From NCBI GenBank assembly GCA_000151295.1, contig GG745376.1:378439-389429 (forward strand): 10,991 nucleotides of DNA, written 5' to 3'. The stretch comes from Allomyces macrogynus ATCC 38327. Lineage: Eukaryota; Blastocladiomycota; Blastocladiomycetes; Blastocladiales; Blastocladiaceae. This document shows positions 1 to 7,963 of this stretch, in pieces (within the stretch, counting starts at the first letter, position 1; every line of letters begins with the position of its first letter). The notes beneath the pieces are model-generated. The model ran no database searches. It was not told where the DNA came from and saw only the letters and a program-made list of their open reading frames with translations. The position numbers were made by a program, and so were the translations under genes.

Positions 1-338
1 ACGAATTGAAGCGACGGCGGGACGGACAGTCAGGGCGCATAATGGCACAATGATCAGCCGACACTTGCGCAGGGAACAACAGAGGCCGCGCAGTAGGAAG
101 GGGTGGGGACGGTGCCTGGAATCACGGGCGCGTGGCCAGCGCGCGCAATCACCACATGTTTGCCCGCACTGACGGGCCCGGGCCGTGCGCGTACGAGCGA
201 GGGCACGGTCGGGACGGCCGACGCGAGCTTGGCCGCGGTGCGCGCAGCAGTCGTTGAAGTCGTCGTGGGCGCGGCGGGCTTGGGCGGTGGAGCCGTCGAG
301 CTCGATGGGCCGCCGAAGAGGTCGTCGTAGGCGGACAT
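1..338 (-). CDS. 5' end of an unidentified gene, N-terminus MSAYDDLFGG; partial at the left edge
   Basis: The minus strand opens with ATG at 338 in a good context (cccgccATGtcc) and encodes MSAYDDLFGG followed by a Pro/Thr/Ser/Ala-rich low-complexity stretch. Codons favour G/C at third positions. Read without splicing, the frame stops at 54. A donor of the type used elsewhere in the window, GTACGC, begins at 194, and a TTCCAG acceptor ends at 116. Removing 194-116 gives a 79-base intron, inside the size range of the other introns, and leaves exon 1 as exactly 48 codons. The frame after this junction stays open to the window edge, so I favour a spliced gene continuing left. The YDDL start followed by a disordered stretch is reminiscent of SPF45/RBM17 splicing factors, but no G-patch or RRM lies in the window, so this is only a guess. 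That it is a gene is moderately sure; its identity is unknown. Confidence 0.45.
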
Positions 339-561
339 GGCGGGTCATTAGCGTGCAGCGGGTCTTCGAGCGCGATTTGCGGGCAGTTACAGGATAAGAG
401 AGCTGCGGTATGGATCGTATTCGTTGTGCGCAGCGACGAGCCCATCGTGAGCAGTTGGTTGCGACCTGAACACGGCCACAACGATAACGAAGGAGAAATG
501 CGAGAGGATCTCTTCGCCACGAGGGCTGGTGCTAAAATGGAAGGTGGTCCCTGTCCAACTC

Positions 562-567
562 CACGTG
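562..567. promoter_or_regulatory. CACGTG E-box
   Basis: Perfect CACGTG in the context ccaCGTGtgg, 251 bases upstream of the MAPR start. This is the core word bound by bHLH factors of the Pho4/Cbf1/USF type. Binding is inferred from the word alone. Confidence 0.35.
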
Positions 568-611
568 TGGCAGGACCAGGCGTGGGACGCTTCGGACACG
601 CCCAACAAGCA

Positions 612-627
612 GGGTTCCATGGAACCC
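612..627. repeat. Perfect 16-base palindrome GGGTTCCATGGAACCC
   Basis: The sixteen bases equal their own reverse complement with no spacer; symmetry fails at the next base on each side (a at 611, c at 628). It sits between the two CACGTG boxes of the divergent promoter. A dimeric regulator site is one possible reading; no known factor is assigned. Confidence 0.6.
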
Positions 628-676
628 CTGTCGTCTGTCGCACGAGCAACGATGCGGTCGAGCGGGCTGCGACTTG

Positions 677-682
677 CACGTG
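677..682. promoter_or_regulatory. CACGTG E-box
   Basis: Perfect CACGTG within the 8-base palindrome GCACGTGC (676-683), 136 bases upstream of the MAPR start codon. It is a candidate bHLH-factor site; only the word is seen. Confidence 0.35.
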
Positions 683-817
683 CCACTCTACCGCAAGCTC
701 CAAGAAAGTGCTCCCGCTCGCAAAGCTGTGCTCGTCCTCCAAGTCGCGTCCGCAACTTGATTCCCGCCCCTGATCTGCTCCAACACTGTTCAGAACCAGC
801 TGCAATTGCGATCCACA

Positions 818-1336
818 ATGTCGACCAGCAAACCGACGGCCGGCGCGGCCCAGCGCACCTTCACCAAGGCCGAGCTCGCGCAATTCGACAACTCGGACGA
901 GTCCAAGCCCGTCTACCTCGCCATCAAGGGCATCGTATTTGACGTCTCCTCGAACCGGTCCATGTACCCGCACGGCAGTGGCTACGGCGTGTTTGCCGGC
1001 AAGGACGCGTCGAGGGTATGATTTCCCCTCCCCATCGTGAACCGCACAAGTGAAACTTGAGCGCATCAACCAACCGCACGACGGCGTCTAGGCACTGGCC
1101 AAGAGCTCTTTGGACAAGGAGCACTGCGTTCCTCAGTGGAAGGACCTGCCCGCAGACGAGGTACATTTGATTTGCGTGGTCGGCTCGCCCTGGCTGCACT
1201 CGTGCCGATCGTGTCGCTGACCAGCTTTGCTCCGATTGTACAGCTCAAGGTGCTCAACGACTGGTTTGCCTTTTACGAGAAGAAGTACCCCATCGTTGGT
1301 CGCGTCGCGGACGGCTCCTCGGAGCTGGCCGAGTGA
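818..1336 (+). CDS. MAPR-family cytochrome b5-like heme-binding protein (Dap1/PGRMC-like), three exons
   Basis: Exons 818-1015, 1092-1160 and 1244-1336 give 119 residues. Introns are 1016-1091 (GTATGA..TCTAG, 76 bases) and 1161-1243 (GTACAT..TACAG, 83 bases, with a CGCTGAC branch site). The protein is almost only the cytochrome b5-like heme/steroid-binding domain: KPVYLAIKGIVFDVSS, then YGVFAGKDASRALAKSS across the first junction, and a C-terminal LNDWFAFYEKKYPIVGRV. These match the core of the membrane-associated progesterone receptor (MAPR) family, in which tyrosines coordinate heme. Yeast Dap1 and animal PGRMC1 bind heme and support the P450 enzymes of sterol synthesis. Unlike PGRMC1 there is no N-terminal membrane anchor, so a soluble form is inferred. 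I start at 818 because it is the first ATG of the frame and the leader before it is ATG-free. The family is sure; the exact orthologue is not. Confidence 0.92.
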
Positions 1337-1725
1337 GTGACGCTCGCGTCCATTTTCTTGACTTTCGACCGGCCACACGACATGGCTGTCGATGGGGTCG
1401 AGACGCTCCGGCCCTCTCGTTGCAATTGTACATATATCCTGTCGGGTGTCCGCCTGTGTTTTGATCGTGTTCGTTCGTGCTCGTTGTTTTCCTGCTTGCC
1501 GATATCGCACGCACCCAACACACGCCAGTCGGTCGTGGCCAGGCCCACACCCACGCGAGATGGTCGCTGCGATTGTTGAGACTAGACTTGACTCTGTGTC
1601 ACCGCGCACATCCATGTGTTCGTGCGATATGGTGTGGTATAGTCGCGCGCGTTTGCACAACCGAACCTTTCGTTGCTCTTCCTTTGCGAGCCTCGTCGTA
1701 CCTTTCAAACGCGGCGCGAACGCAA

Positions 1726-1742
1726 GCTCGCCCGCTCGCTCG
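1726..1742 (+). repeat. GCTCGCCCGCTCGCTCG, copy 1 of 2
   Basis: An identical 17-base GCTC-rich word recurs at 2775-2791, inside the probable 5' leader of the phosphate transporter. It is partly simple-sequence in nature, so chance expansion is the simplest explanation. Confidence 0.4.
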
Positions 1743-2073
1743 CGCACACCACACACCGGACCCCGCGCGGTTGTCGCAACAGCTCTCGCGCGTCGTCGAC
1801 TGCCGTGGACGCGCGTGCCGCGTTGCTCGCAGCGTCGGCAACGACTTGAACAACATGAACTGATTTTGAGACGGGCGCGTTTTTTTATCACAAACTGGAC
1901 CCCTTTGGCCCAGATCAGCGACTTTTAACTGGTGAAAGCGACAAATGTGCCTAACCTGGACACGAAATCCTAGGCTAGACAAGTCAACGTGTCACAAAAA
2001 CACGCCAGGATGACGAGGGCCGTTGTGTTGTGCACGGTGCCTGTGCAGGGTTGGTGCCCGCCTTGCTCGATGG

Positions 2074-2138
2074 AAAACGTGGAGAAGTTGAGGGTCGGGT
2101 TTGTGGTTGTTTGAGCCTTGGCTCCAAAAAACGTGGAG
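2074..2138 (+). repeat. Direct repeat AAAACGTGGAG, two copies
   Basis: The 11-base word AAAACGTGGAG is present at 2074-2084 and 2128-2138, 54 bases apart, each carrying one CACGTT word on the minus strand. The second copy lies in a small inverted repeat (GCTCC at 2121-2125, GGAGC at 2135-2139). Confidence 0.5.
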
Positions 2139-2174
2139 CTGGTCCCAAGCCACCAGACTGCGATCGCCGGCCTG

Positions 2175-2194
2175 TGCACTCTGGTGCACTCTGG
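2175..2194 (+). repeat. Tandem repeat of TGCACTCTGG, two units
   Basis: Two perfect adjacent copies of TGCACTCTGG occupy 2175-2184 and 2185-2194. No function is suggested; this is probably a small slippage duplication. Confidence 0.5.
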
Positions 2195-2430
2195 CGTTTT
2201 GCTGAACCAACGGCGTCCCGAACGATCACCATCAGGCTCGCGCACAGCTCGACATCCACGTTTCCTTGCAACCTCCGACAGCCTGCCATTGTCGGTGAGA
2301 CACAAGGATCGCTGCGCTTTTTTGACGCTTCCATGGCGGCCCACGCCATGACTCTGTGCAACACCTGATGCCATCTGGCCAAATGAAATGGAGATTCCTT
2401 TGGCCTTGGTGTTTCTCGAGGAGGCGTCGT

Positions 2431-2576
2431 CCATGCCATGGTACGGTGCACGGCGCGGCGCGTGGCCGACCGTCCATTTGCTTGGCGCCCGCGCGAGGTC
2501 GACACGTTCGCGATCTTGTCGGTGGCCCCGGAGCACATGGCACTTGCGAGCGTGCTCTGTCTTGACCATGCCATGG
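2431..2576 (+). repeat. CCATGCCATGG, two copies
   Basis: The 11-base word CCATGCCATGG is found at 2431-2441 and 2566-2576, 135 bases apart, upstream of the TATA box. CCATGG is common across this gap. It may be a factor site or chance. Confidence 0.35.
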
Positions 2577-2690
2577 CTGTGGCCGGAACACAATGGCTCA
2601 GCCGGGCCGCCCGTGGGCCGCGGTGCATCGCCAACCACCCATACCGCAAACGTGTGCAACGCCTGTCGGGCATGGGCGTCGGCGAGACGG

Positions 2691-2696
2691 TATAAA
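2691..2696 (+). promoter_or_regulatory. TATA box of the phosphate-transporter gene
   Basis: TATAAA in the context acggTATAAAgcgg lies 182 bases before the start codon. From 2697 to 2872 there is no ATG, so transcription starting some tens of bases downstream would give an ATG-free leader of roughly 100-150 bases. A regulated, TATA-containing promoter is usual for inducible transporters. Confidence 0.6.
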
Positions 2697-2774
2697 GCGG
2701 GCGCGCCTGCCTCCAGCTCGACCATCATCATCCTCGTCGTCGTTGGTGATCAGTGGTGATTGCTCGGCGTTTTC

Positions 2775-2791
2775 GCTCGCCCGCTCGCTCG
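2775..2791 (+). repeat. GCTCGCCCGCTCGCTCG, copy 2 of 2
   Basis: Second copy of the 17-base word at 1726-1742, here in the likely 5' leader of the phosphate transporter. Confidence 0.4.
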
Positions 2792-2872
2792 TTCCCACCG
2801 TCGCTTGCGTGTCTCTTGTTCCCGCGTCGAAATCCACGCGCTCCGCACGCTTGACCCACCACCACCGTCAAA

Positions 2873-5157
2873 ATGGGTGCCGCCGAGTTCCACGCGCTCG
2901 ACCGCCAGCGTTTCTCGCGCTTCCACTTGAAGACTATTCTTGTCTCGGGCATTGGCTTCTTCACCGTACGCATCGCGGTCATTCCGGCCGGCTTGGTGGT
3001 GATGCGACCTCCTGCGCGCGAACACTTTCTCACAATTTTCTCGCCGCCGTTCTCCAGGATGCCATGGATATTTTCGTCATCAACTTGGCCATTCCGATGA
3101 TTGCTTTCGTTTGGTATTTCAAGGTGTGTTCCCTTTCCCCGACCGACTGTAACGCTTCGTTTCCGCGGATGGTTTCGAGCTGTCTTGTAACCGGCATTTT
3201 GCGTCGCTCTTTTCCAGGAAAACTCGAACATCGGCAAGGCCAACCACATGCCGTCGGGCGAAATGGGCATGCTCAAAGCCTCAACACAAGTCGGCACGCT
3301 CCTCGGTCAGCTCATCTTTGGTCACTTGTCGGATAAACTCGGTCGCAAGTCGATGTACGGCCTGGTGCTCGCGTACGTGTTTCACATGTTTCTCCACCCT
3401 TTCCCGCTCTGCGAACCATCTGCTAACCCGGTGGAAAATGCGCGCTTTGATAGTATCATGATCTTTGGCACGCTCAACACGTCGCTCGCCGCGCCAACTT
3501 ACGCCTTTTCGGTCGGCGCGATTCTGATCTTCTGGCGATTGGTTCTGGGCATCGGGATCGGGGGGGATTACCCTATCAGTGCAGTCATAACGAGCGAGTT
3601 CGCGTCGGTGCACACGCGCGGTCTCATGATCGCGTCGGTCTTTGCCATGCAGGGCATTGGCATTCTCTTTGCGTCGCTCTGCGCCGTGATCGTGCTCGCG
3701 TGCCTCAAGTCGACGCTGCAGCTGCCCGAGGACTCGCACTCGATGTACGCGCCGGCGTTCGACAACGTCTGGCGCCTGTTGCTCTTCATCGGTATTCTTC
3801 CCGCGATTGCCGCCGTCTACTGGCGTCTCCAGGTACGCTCACGCTCATGCTCATGCTCTTGTTTTCCCGCATTGGTGCTACACGAATTCTAACAGCCACT
3901 CGCTTCCGCTCCACCAGATCCCCGAAACCCCCCGTTTCACGGCCAACGTTCGCGGTGACGCCGAGAAGGCGATGCGCGACATGGCGACGGTCGTCAAGAC
4001 CGACGATATCGAGGCCGAGAACCGCACGCACGCGGCCACCGCGCCCGAGTCGGCGCTCAAGGCGCAGACTCTCGAGGAGAAGTATGCGCACGTCACGTTC
4101 TGGCAGATGTTTGGCAACTGGAAGAACGGCAAGGGTACGCGATTCTTGAGGCTCGCTTCCGCATCTTCTCCACCTCGTTAATGGTCGCTGACAGTTCGTG
4201 ATCGATTCAATGCTTTTTGATAGTCCTGTTCGGCTGCGCGATGTGCTGGTTCCTGCTCGACGTCGGCTTCTACGGTGTGCAGCTCAACCAGTCGACCATG
4301 ATCTCGTTCATGGGCTACGGCGGTGGCAAGACGCGTACGTTTTACAGACTGATTATATTTGATCAGCGTTGAACGTGCAGCGGCTCACTCATTCGAACTC
4401 TTTCCCACGATAGCCTACGAGTTCTTTGCGAACATGGCGCTCGGGAACCTGATCATCTCGCTGTGCGGCACCGTGCCTGGCTACTGGTTCACGGTCTTTT
4501 TGATCGAGAAGATGGGCCGCATCAAGATTCAGCTCATGGGCTTCACGATCCTGTCAATCATTTTTGTCGTCATGACAATCTTTTTCGACCAGCTCAAGGG
4601 CACGACCACGTTCTTTGTCCTCTACATTGTCGCCACGTTCTTCTTCAACTTTGGCCCGAACGCGACGACGTTCATCCTGCCGGCCGAGATTGTAAGTGAC
4701 TTGCTTGCCCCACGCGCGCCGCCCCGACCACCCTCCCCCGGACGAAATTCTGACCTGACGCTATTCCGCCCTTCTAGTTCCCAACGCAGTTCCGCTCGAC
4801 GTGCCACGGTATTGCCGCGGCCACGGGCAAGGCGGGCGCCATCGTCTCGGCCTTTGGTTTCGACCAGATGAAGGGCGCGAATGGCGAGCACATGGTACGC
4901 ATCGTTTCTCGGGCCCTACTCCCTTCTCCACCGTCCGAAACCCATTTCTGACGTCAAAATCTTCCTTTTGCCGTATCTCCCTTCAGGTTACGATCTTAGC
5001 CATCTTCTCAGCGTGTATGATCGCGGGGTTGCTTTGCACGCTGCTCGTTCCCGAGACCAAGGGCAAAACGCTCGAGGAACTCGGTGCCGCATTCTACGAC
5101 CCGGAAATTGTCGACAAGATCCCAAAACCGGCAAGCAAGGCCGACGAGAAGGTCTAA
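2873..5157 (+). CDS. PHO84-family inorganic phosphate:H+ symporter (MFS), nine exons
   Basis: Exons 2873-2965, 3058-3123, 3218-3372, 3454-3832, 3918-4134, 4224-4334, 4414-4691, 4778-4894 and 4987-5157 give 528 residues. The eight introns are 79-94 bases. The protein is a 12-helix major facilitator importing phosphate with protons at the plasma membrane. Family marks: [14 protein letters not shown] (residues 28-41, split by intron 1), [10 protein letters not shown] (92-101), [14 protein letters not shown] (141-154), IPETPRF (232-238, before the central cytosolic loop), FLLDVGFYG (313-321), PGYW in exon 7 and [12 protein letters not shown] near the C-terminus. Asp32, Asp143 and Asp316 match the helix 1, 4 and 7 acids used for proton/phosphate coupling in this family. 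The length suits the family (yeast Pho84 is 587). Intron 3 is 81 bases and stop-free in frame. The upstream CACGTT cluster suggests phosphate control. Family assignment is sure; substrate is by homology. Confidence 0.95.
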
Positions 5158-6025
5158 ACGCGCGATGCCGCACAGCACGGCGCGATGCGACGCGACGTGG
5201 GGTGGTGTGCATCAGTGCGCGCGATCCATTTTTGCTTTGTGCATGTTGTAGCCATTTGTTTTTGATAGACCTGTTGGGGGCATTAAGTGATTCTCGCAGT
5301 TTTTCTCGTGTAAATAGTAAATGATTGTTTCTGCAGATCGTTGCATCGTCCTGTTGTGTCGCCCGCTCTGTGCTCTCCGACTCTGAAGCTTCAGCGTGAT
5401 GGATCAAGAAGGCTCTTGCCGTCGAGCCAATCGGTACTGCTCGCTGAGTTGATGGAATGGTTTAAATCTTGCTGGTGCGCTCACTGCCAAAGTATCAAGA
5501 AATCCTTTGCCAGCCCTGTCCACCTGGAACACTGGCCGCGCAAGCATTTCTTCCGAAATGGGAACACGATTCAGCGACACCGTAAGACCTGAAGGCAAAG
5601 CCAAAAGTATGAACAAGAGCAGAATGCGCTCTGGTCAGGTTGCTCTCGTCTCCGCTGAGACGATAAACAGCTGACAGCGCGCAGGCCATGCACGAACCTC
5701 GGCAATCGGAACTGAAGCCGTCCCTTTTTCATTTGAGAGGCATGGTTTCCGTTCCGCCATCCCAACAGCGAAAGTACCGCTCGAGAATATGGTGGGTGTG
5801 GAGCGTGAGCGCGGAGTTTCAGGAGGGACAGAGCTGCAGACAGCTGCAGGATGTTTGAGCTGAGCAGCAGGAACACTTTGAGCCTGGAAGGCAATCACAG
5901 CCTTGAAATGCCGTATACTCCTTGTGATGCGCCGTCCTCGTCCATCAGCAAAGTGATAACGCAACGTTGCCCCCGACTCTCCACGACTGCCTGCATTTAC
6001 GAGCTTGCTTCAGCAACCTGCAACC
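5158..6025. other. Intergenic: transporter 3' end and dioxygenase promoter
   Basis: This 868-base gap is visibly less GC-rich than the genes beside it. A T-rich stretch with taaatagtaaatg (about 5310-5323) may be part of the transporter's 3'-end signal. TATACT near 5913 could serve the dioxygenase gene. ATGs at about 5850, 5907 and 5926 precede it, but the last 95 or so bases before 6026 have none. Short minus-strand ORFs between 5404 and 5964 lack the host's codon bias and any family match. I see no RNA gene. Confidence 0.5.
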
Positions 6026-7159
6026 ATGGCACGAAGGAAACGCGGGCCTCCAACTCCGGATCCGACTACGTTTGCGAATCAAACGGCGTTCCGCGCCATG
6101 GAACGCCGCTTCAAAAACCGTTACAAGGAACTCGACTTGCACAGTGTGTTCGACGCAGCGTCGCTCCACGACGCCAATTCTCATGGCGCCGTTCGTGTTC
6201 AGCTCGGCGTGTCCTTACAACCCGAGCTCAAGAAGGCATTCCCGGATATCATGGCAGCCGCGGCGACGTCAACTGCCGACCACGAGCCCGACTCGCCCGC
6301 ATTTGTCTTCCCCGATTTTCCTGGCTTCATCTATCTGCCAAGCGCTCTGCCGCTGGCACTCCAACGTCACTTCCTTCGCACTTCACTGGCCGACTACACG
6401 CGCCCCGCGAACCCGTCCAATTTGCACGCGCACTGGGTGATCCCGCCGCACGGCCTCTGGGACGAAGCCAAGCAGCACCGCAACGACCCCGAATTGCCGC
6501 TCGTGCCGCTCTGCGCTCGTGACGCAGACCCGAACACGGATACGCCGCCCGTGCACCTGACTCCACTCCCGGCCGCCGTGCTCCTCGACCGGCTGCGGTG
6601 GTGCACGCTCGGGTACCAGTATGACTGGACGACCAAGTCCTACCTGCGCGCGCAGTCGGCGCCAATTCCGCACGATCTGGCGACCCTCGCGCGGTGCGTG
6701 GCCATTGCGACCGAGCGGCTCGAGGCGACGGAAACCGAGAACGATTCGACCCAGCTGGGCACGGGGTACCCCGGCCACGCGTACACGGCGCAGGCGGGTG
6801 TGCTGAACGTGTATGGCCCGCGCGACGCGCTCATGGGCCACGTCGACAAGTCGGAGCGCGATCTGACCCCGCCGCTCGTGTCGCTGTCGCTTGGTGCTGA
6901 CGCGATCTATCTACAAGGTGGGAAAGATCGCGACGTTCGGCCAATTCCGATCCGGGTCCGCTCAGGTGACCTTGTCGTGATGAGCGGCGAGGCGCGCACG
7001 GCGTTCCATGGCTTGCCGAGGACTCTCGAGGGCACCTACCCGCCCGGGCTGCTGGAAAGCAAGGAGGACGACGACGTGGATTGGCATATGTGTGTCGAGT
7101 TCATGCTCAGGCGCGATGTTCGTGTCAATTTGAACGTGCGCCAGGTCTTTGCCGAGTGA
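6026..7159 (+). CDS. ALKBH1-type Fe(II)/2-oxoglutarate-dependent dioxygenase (AlkB family), intronless
   Basis: A single exon of 377 residues; the start at 6026 (caaccATGg) is the first ATG of the frame. The C-terminal half is an AlkB jelly-roll: LRWCTLGYQYDWTTKSY matches the start of the ALKBH1 core, then AGVLNVYGPRDALMGHVDKSE with metal ligands His272 and Asp274, SGDLVVMSGEARTAFHGLPR with the third ligand His328, and RVNLNVRQV with Arg366 and Arg372 in the place of the 2-oxoglutarate-binding RxNxTxR motif. The threonine of that motif is Asn here. The N-terminal part carries a basic MARRKRG start and FPDFPGFIYLPSAL, which aligns with the PGFIFIP segment of ALKBH1. The family oxidatively removes methyl groups from nucleic acids; animal ALKBH1 acts on tRNA (m1A58, and m5C34 in mitochondria), and N6-methyladenine in DNA has been proposed. 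The target here is unknown. Confidence 0.9.
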   Translation: MARRKRGPPTPDPTTFANQTAFRAMERRFKNRYKELDLHSVFDAASLHDANSHGAVRVQLGVSLQPELKKAFPDIMAAAATSTADHEPDSPAFVFPDFPGFIYLPSALPLALQRHFLRTSLADYTRPANPSNLHAHWVIPPHGLWDEAKQHRNDPELPLVPLCARDADPNTDTPPVHLTPLPAAVLLDRLRWCTLGYQYDWTTKSYLRAQSAPIPHDLATLARCVAIATERLEATETENDSTQLGTGYPGHAYTAQAGVLNVYGPRDALMGHVDKSERDLTPPLVSLSLGADAIYLQGGKDRDVRPIPIRVRSGDLVVMSGEARTAFHGLPRTLEGTYPPGLLESKEDDDVDWHMCVEFMLRRDVRVNLNVRQVFAE

Positions 7160-7963
7160 TTTTTTTTTGCTGCTGGCATGAAATGTATTGTTACTTTTTG
7201 CTAGCCTTTGATCGAAACGCACCGGTCAATATTTGGGGTAGTCAGAAGCGTTGGCGTGGAGCGTCGGGTTTGATGTTCTGTTGACCTGATAAGGAGGAAA
7301 TGGTCGAATCCGACTGGTGATGTAAGGTGGAGAAGAGATGTGCACCCATCCACGCTCATTTGGTCAACCCCGAAGGCCAAGATGACTGTCCAAATCATAC
7401 TTCTTGTAAGGAACAATCGAGCGCCAAGCATTGCGATCCTGTTCCTTCCGGACAAGTGGACTGGATCGCATAATGCAGGCGTTCGCTTGCGATTGTCCCA
7501 GTCCTTCCGTGTGCCACACGCACAAGATCCTCATGCATATCTGCAGTGCTCCTGCGCTGCCATGAACCAGAGGCAAGAACGGGGCTTAGGATATTCGCCA
7601 CGGATGCGGGCGCTGGAGGGTCAGCGTTCCAATGTGCGCAGGGAGGCCTTTGTCATGTTCTGGCCGCCCATCGAGCGAGTCGGTGTGCAGAGCTACAGTT
7701 CAATGAGAGATTGCCCCTCAGCTTCCGTGGCCGCGTCTCGCGTTGGTCAGGCCGTTTGCACGCGAGCACACCTGATGCGATCACCACCGTTTGGCTTGCC
7801 GATCAATTGCCGCGCCACCACGACCTCGACCTGTTCCTTCACTTCAGCAACGGCACGGCGAGGGCGACGGCGAAGACGACGACAGCAACTTGCTGCACCC
7901 GACGCTCGCGACCCCGACCCGGCATCCGAGGAGGCGACAGCTGATCTGGCTTCAACCATCACC
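7160..7963. other. Intergenic: dioxygenase 3' end and OXA1 promoter
   Basis: This 804-base gap starts with a T-rich 3' UTR (gattttttttttgctg-like, just after the stop). The frame of OXA1 happens to stay open upstream to 7340, but I see no family resemblance or presequence there, and I treat it as noncoding. The last 190 or so bases before 7964 hold no ATG. A GGTCGAATCC word near 7302 recalls a tRNA B box but has no matching stems. No TATAAA is evident. Confidence 0.5.

Larger units (their letters stand above)
339..817. promoter_or_regulatory. Divergent intergenic promoter region
   Basis: This 479-base gap lies between the ATG of the minus-strand gene (338) and that of the MAPR gene (818), so it probably drives both. 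It holds two CACGTG E-boxes and a perfect 16-base palindrome (listed separately). The last 160 or so bases before the MAPR start contain no ATG, which suits a clean 5' leader. I see no clear TATAAA box. ORFs crossing this stretch in several frames show no family resemblance and are not called. Confidence 0.6.
1986..2654. promoter_or_regulatory. Cluster of six CACGTT words upstream of the phosphate transporter
   Basis: CACGTT occurs on the minus strand at 1986-1991, 2076-2081, 2130-2135 and 2649-2654, and on the plus strand at 2257-2262 and 2503-2508. Three of them share the longer word TCCACGTTT (2075-2083 minus, 2129-2137 minus, 2255-2263 plus). CACGTT is one of the two core words bound by yeast Pho4, which activates PHO84 and PHO5 under phosphate starvation. 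Finding the cluster before a PHO84-type gene fits that control. The role here is inferred; the same word also arises in coding exons through codon choice. Confidence 0.4.
1337..2872. other. 1.5-kb intergenic region; right part is the phosphate-transporter promoter
   Basis: No ORF here resembles a known protein or shows the third-position G/C bias of the neighbouring genes, and I find no tRNA, snRNA or rRNA signature. The left part should hold the MAPR 3' UTR, with mixed sequence including pyrimidine-rich and GCTC-repeat stretches. From about 1986 onward there are short direct repeats and six CACGTT words. A TATAAA box lies at 2691, followed by a pyrimidine-rich leader with no ATG before 2873. 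The region is long compared with the other gaps (about 0.5-0.9 kb), so an unrecognised noncoding transcript is possible. Confidence 0.6.

Noticed and set aside
149..1069. Minus-strand ORF of 306 codons across the divergent promoter
   Set aside because: It is out of frame with the MSAYDDLFGG start, crosses MAPR exon 1, and has no recognisable domain.
1630..1665. Possible tRNA A box (TGGTATAGTCG)
   Set aside because: There is no B box at a suitable distance downstream and no cloverleaf.
1133..1891. Minus-strand ORF of 252 codons overlapping the MAPR exons
   Set aside because: It runs antisense through well-supported exons 2 and 3, is Arg-rich, and resembles nothing.
1970..2731. Minus-strand ORF of 253 codons in the transporter promoter
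   Set aside because: Its protein is a mix of Arg, Ala, His and Gly with no domain, overlaps another long minus-strand frame, and covers the transporter TATA box.
5404..5964. Chain of three minus-strand ORFs that could be a broken or spliced gene
   Set aside because: Third positions lack the strong G/C preference seen in the real genes, frames change without good splice sites, and no family is recognised.
7300..7312. tRNA B-box-like GGTCGAATCC
   Set aside because: One base is missing from the canonical word, and no acceptor, T or anticodon stem can be formed around it.
7340..7963. In-frame N-terminal extension of OXA1 by 208 codons
   Set aside because: The stretch has no bias or family resemblance, and a proper mitochondrial presequence begins at the ATG at 7964. 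The missing stops are explained by base composition.
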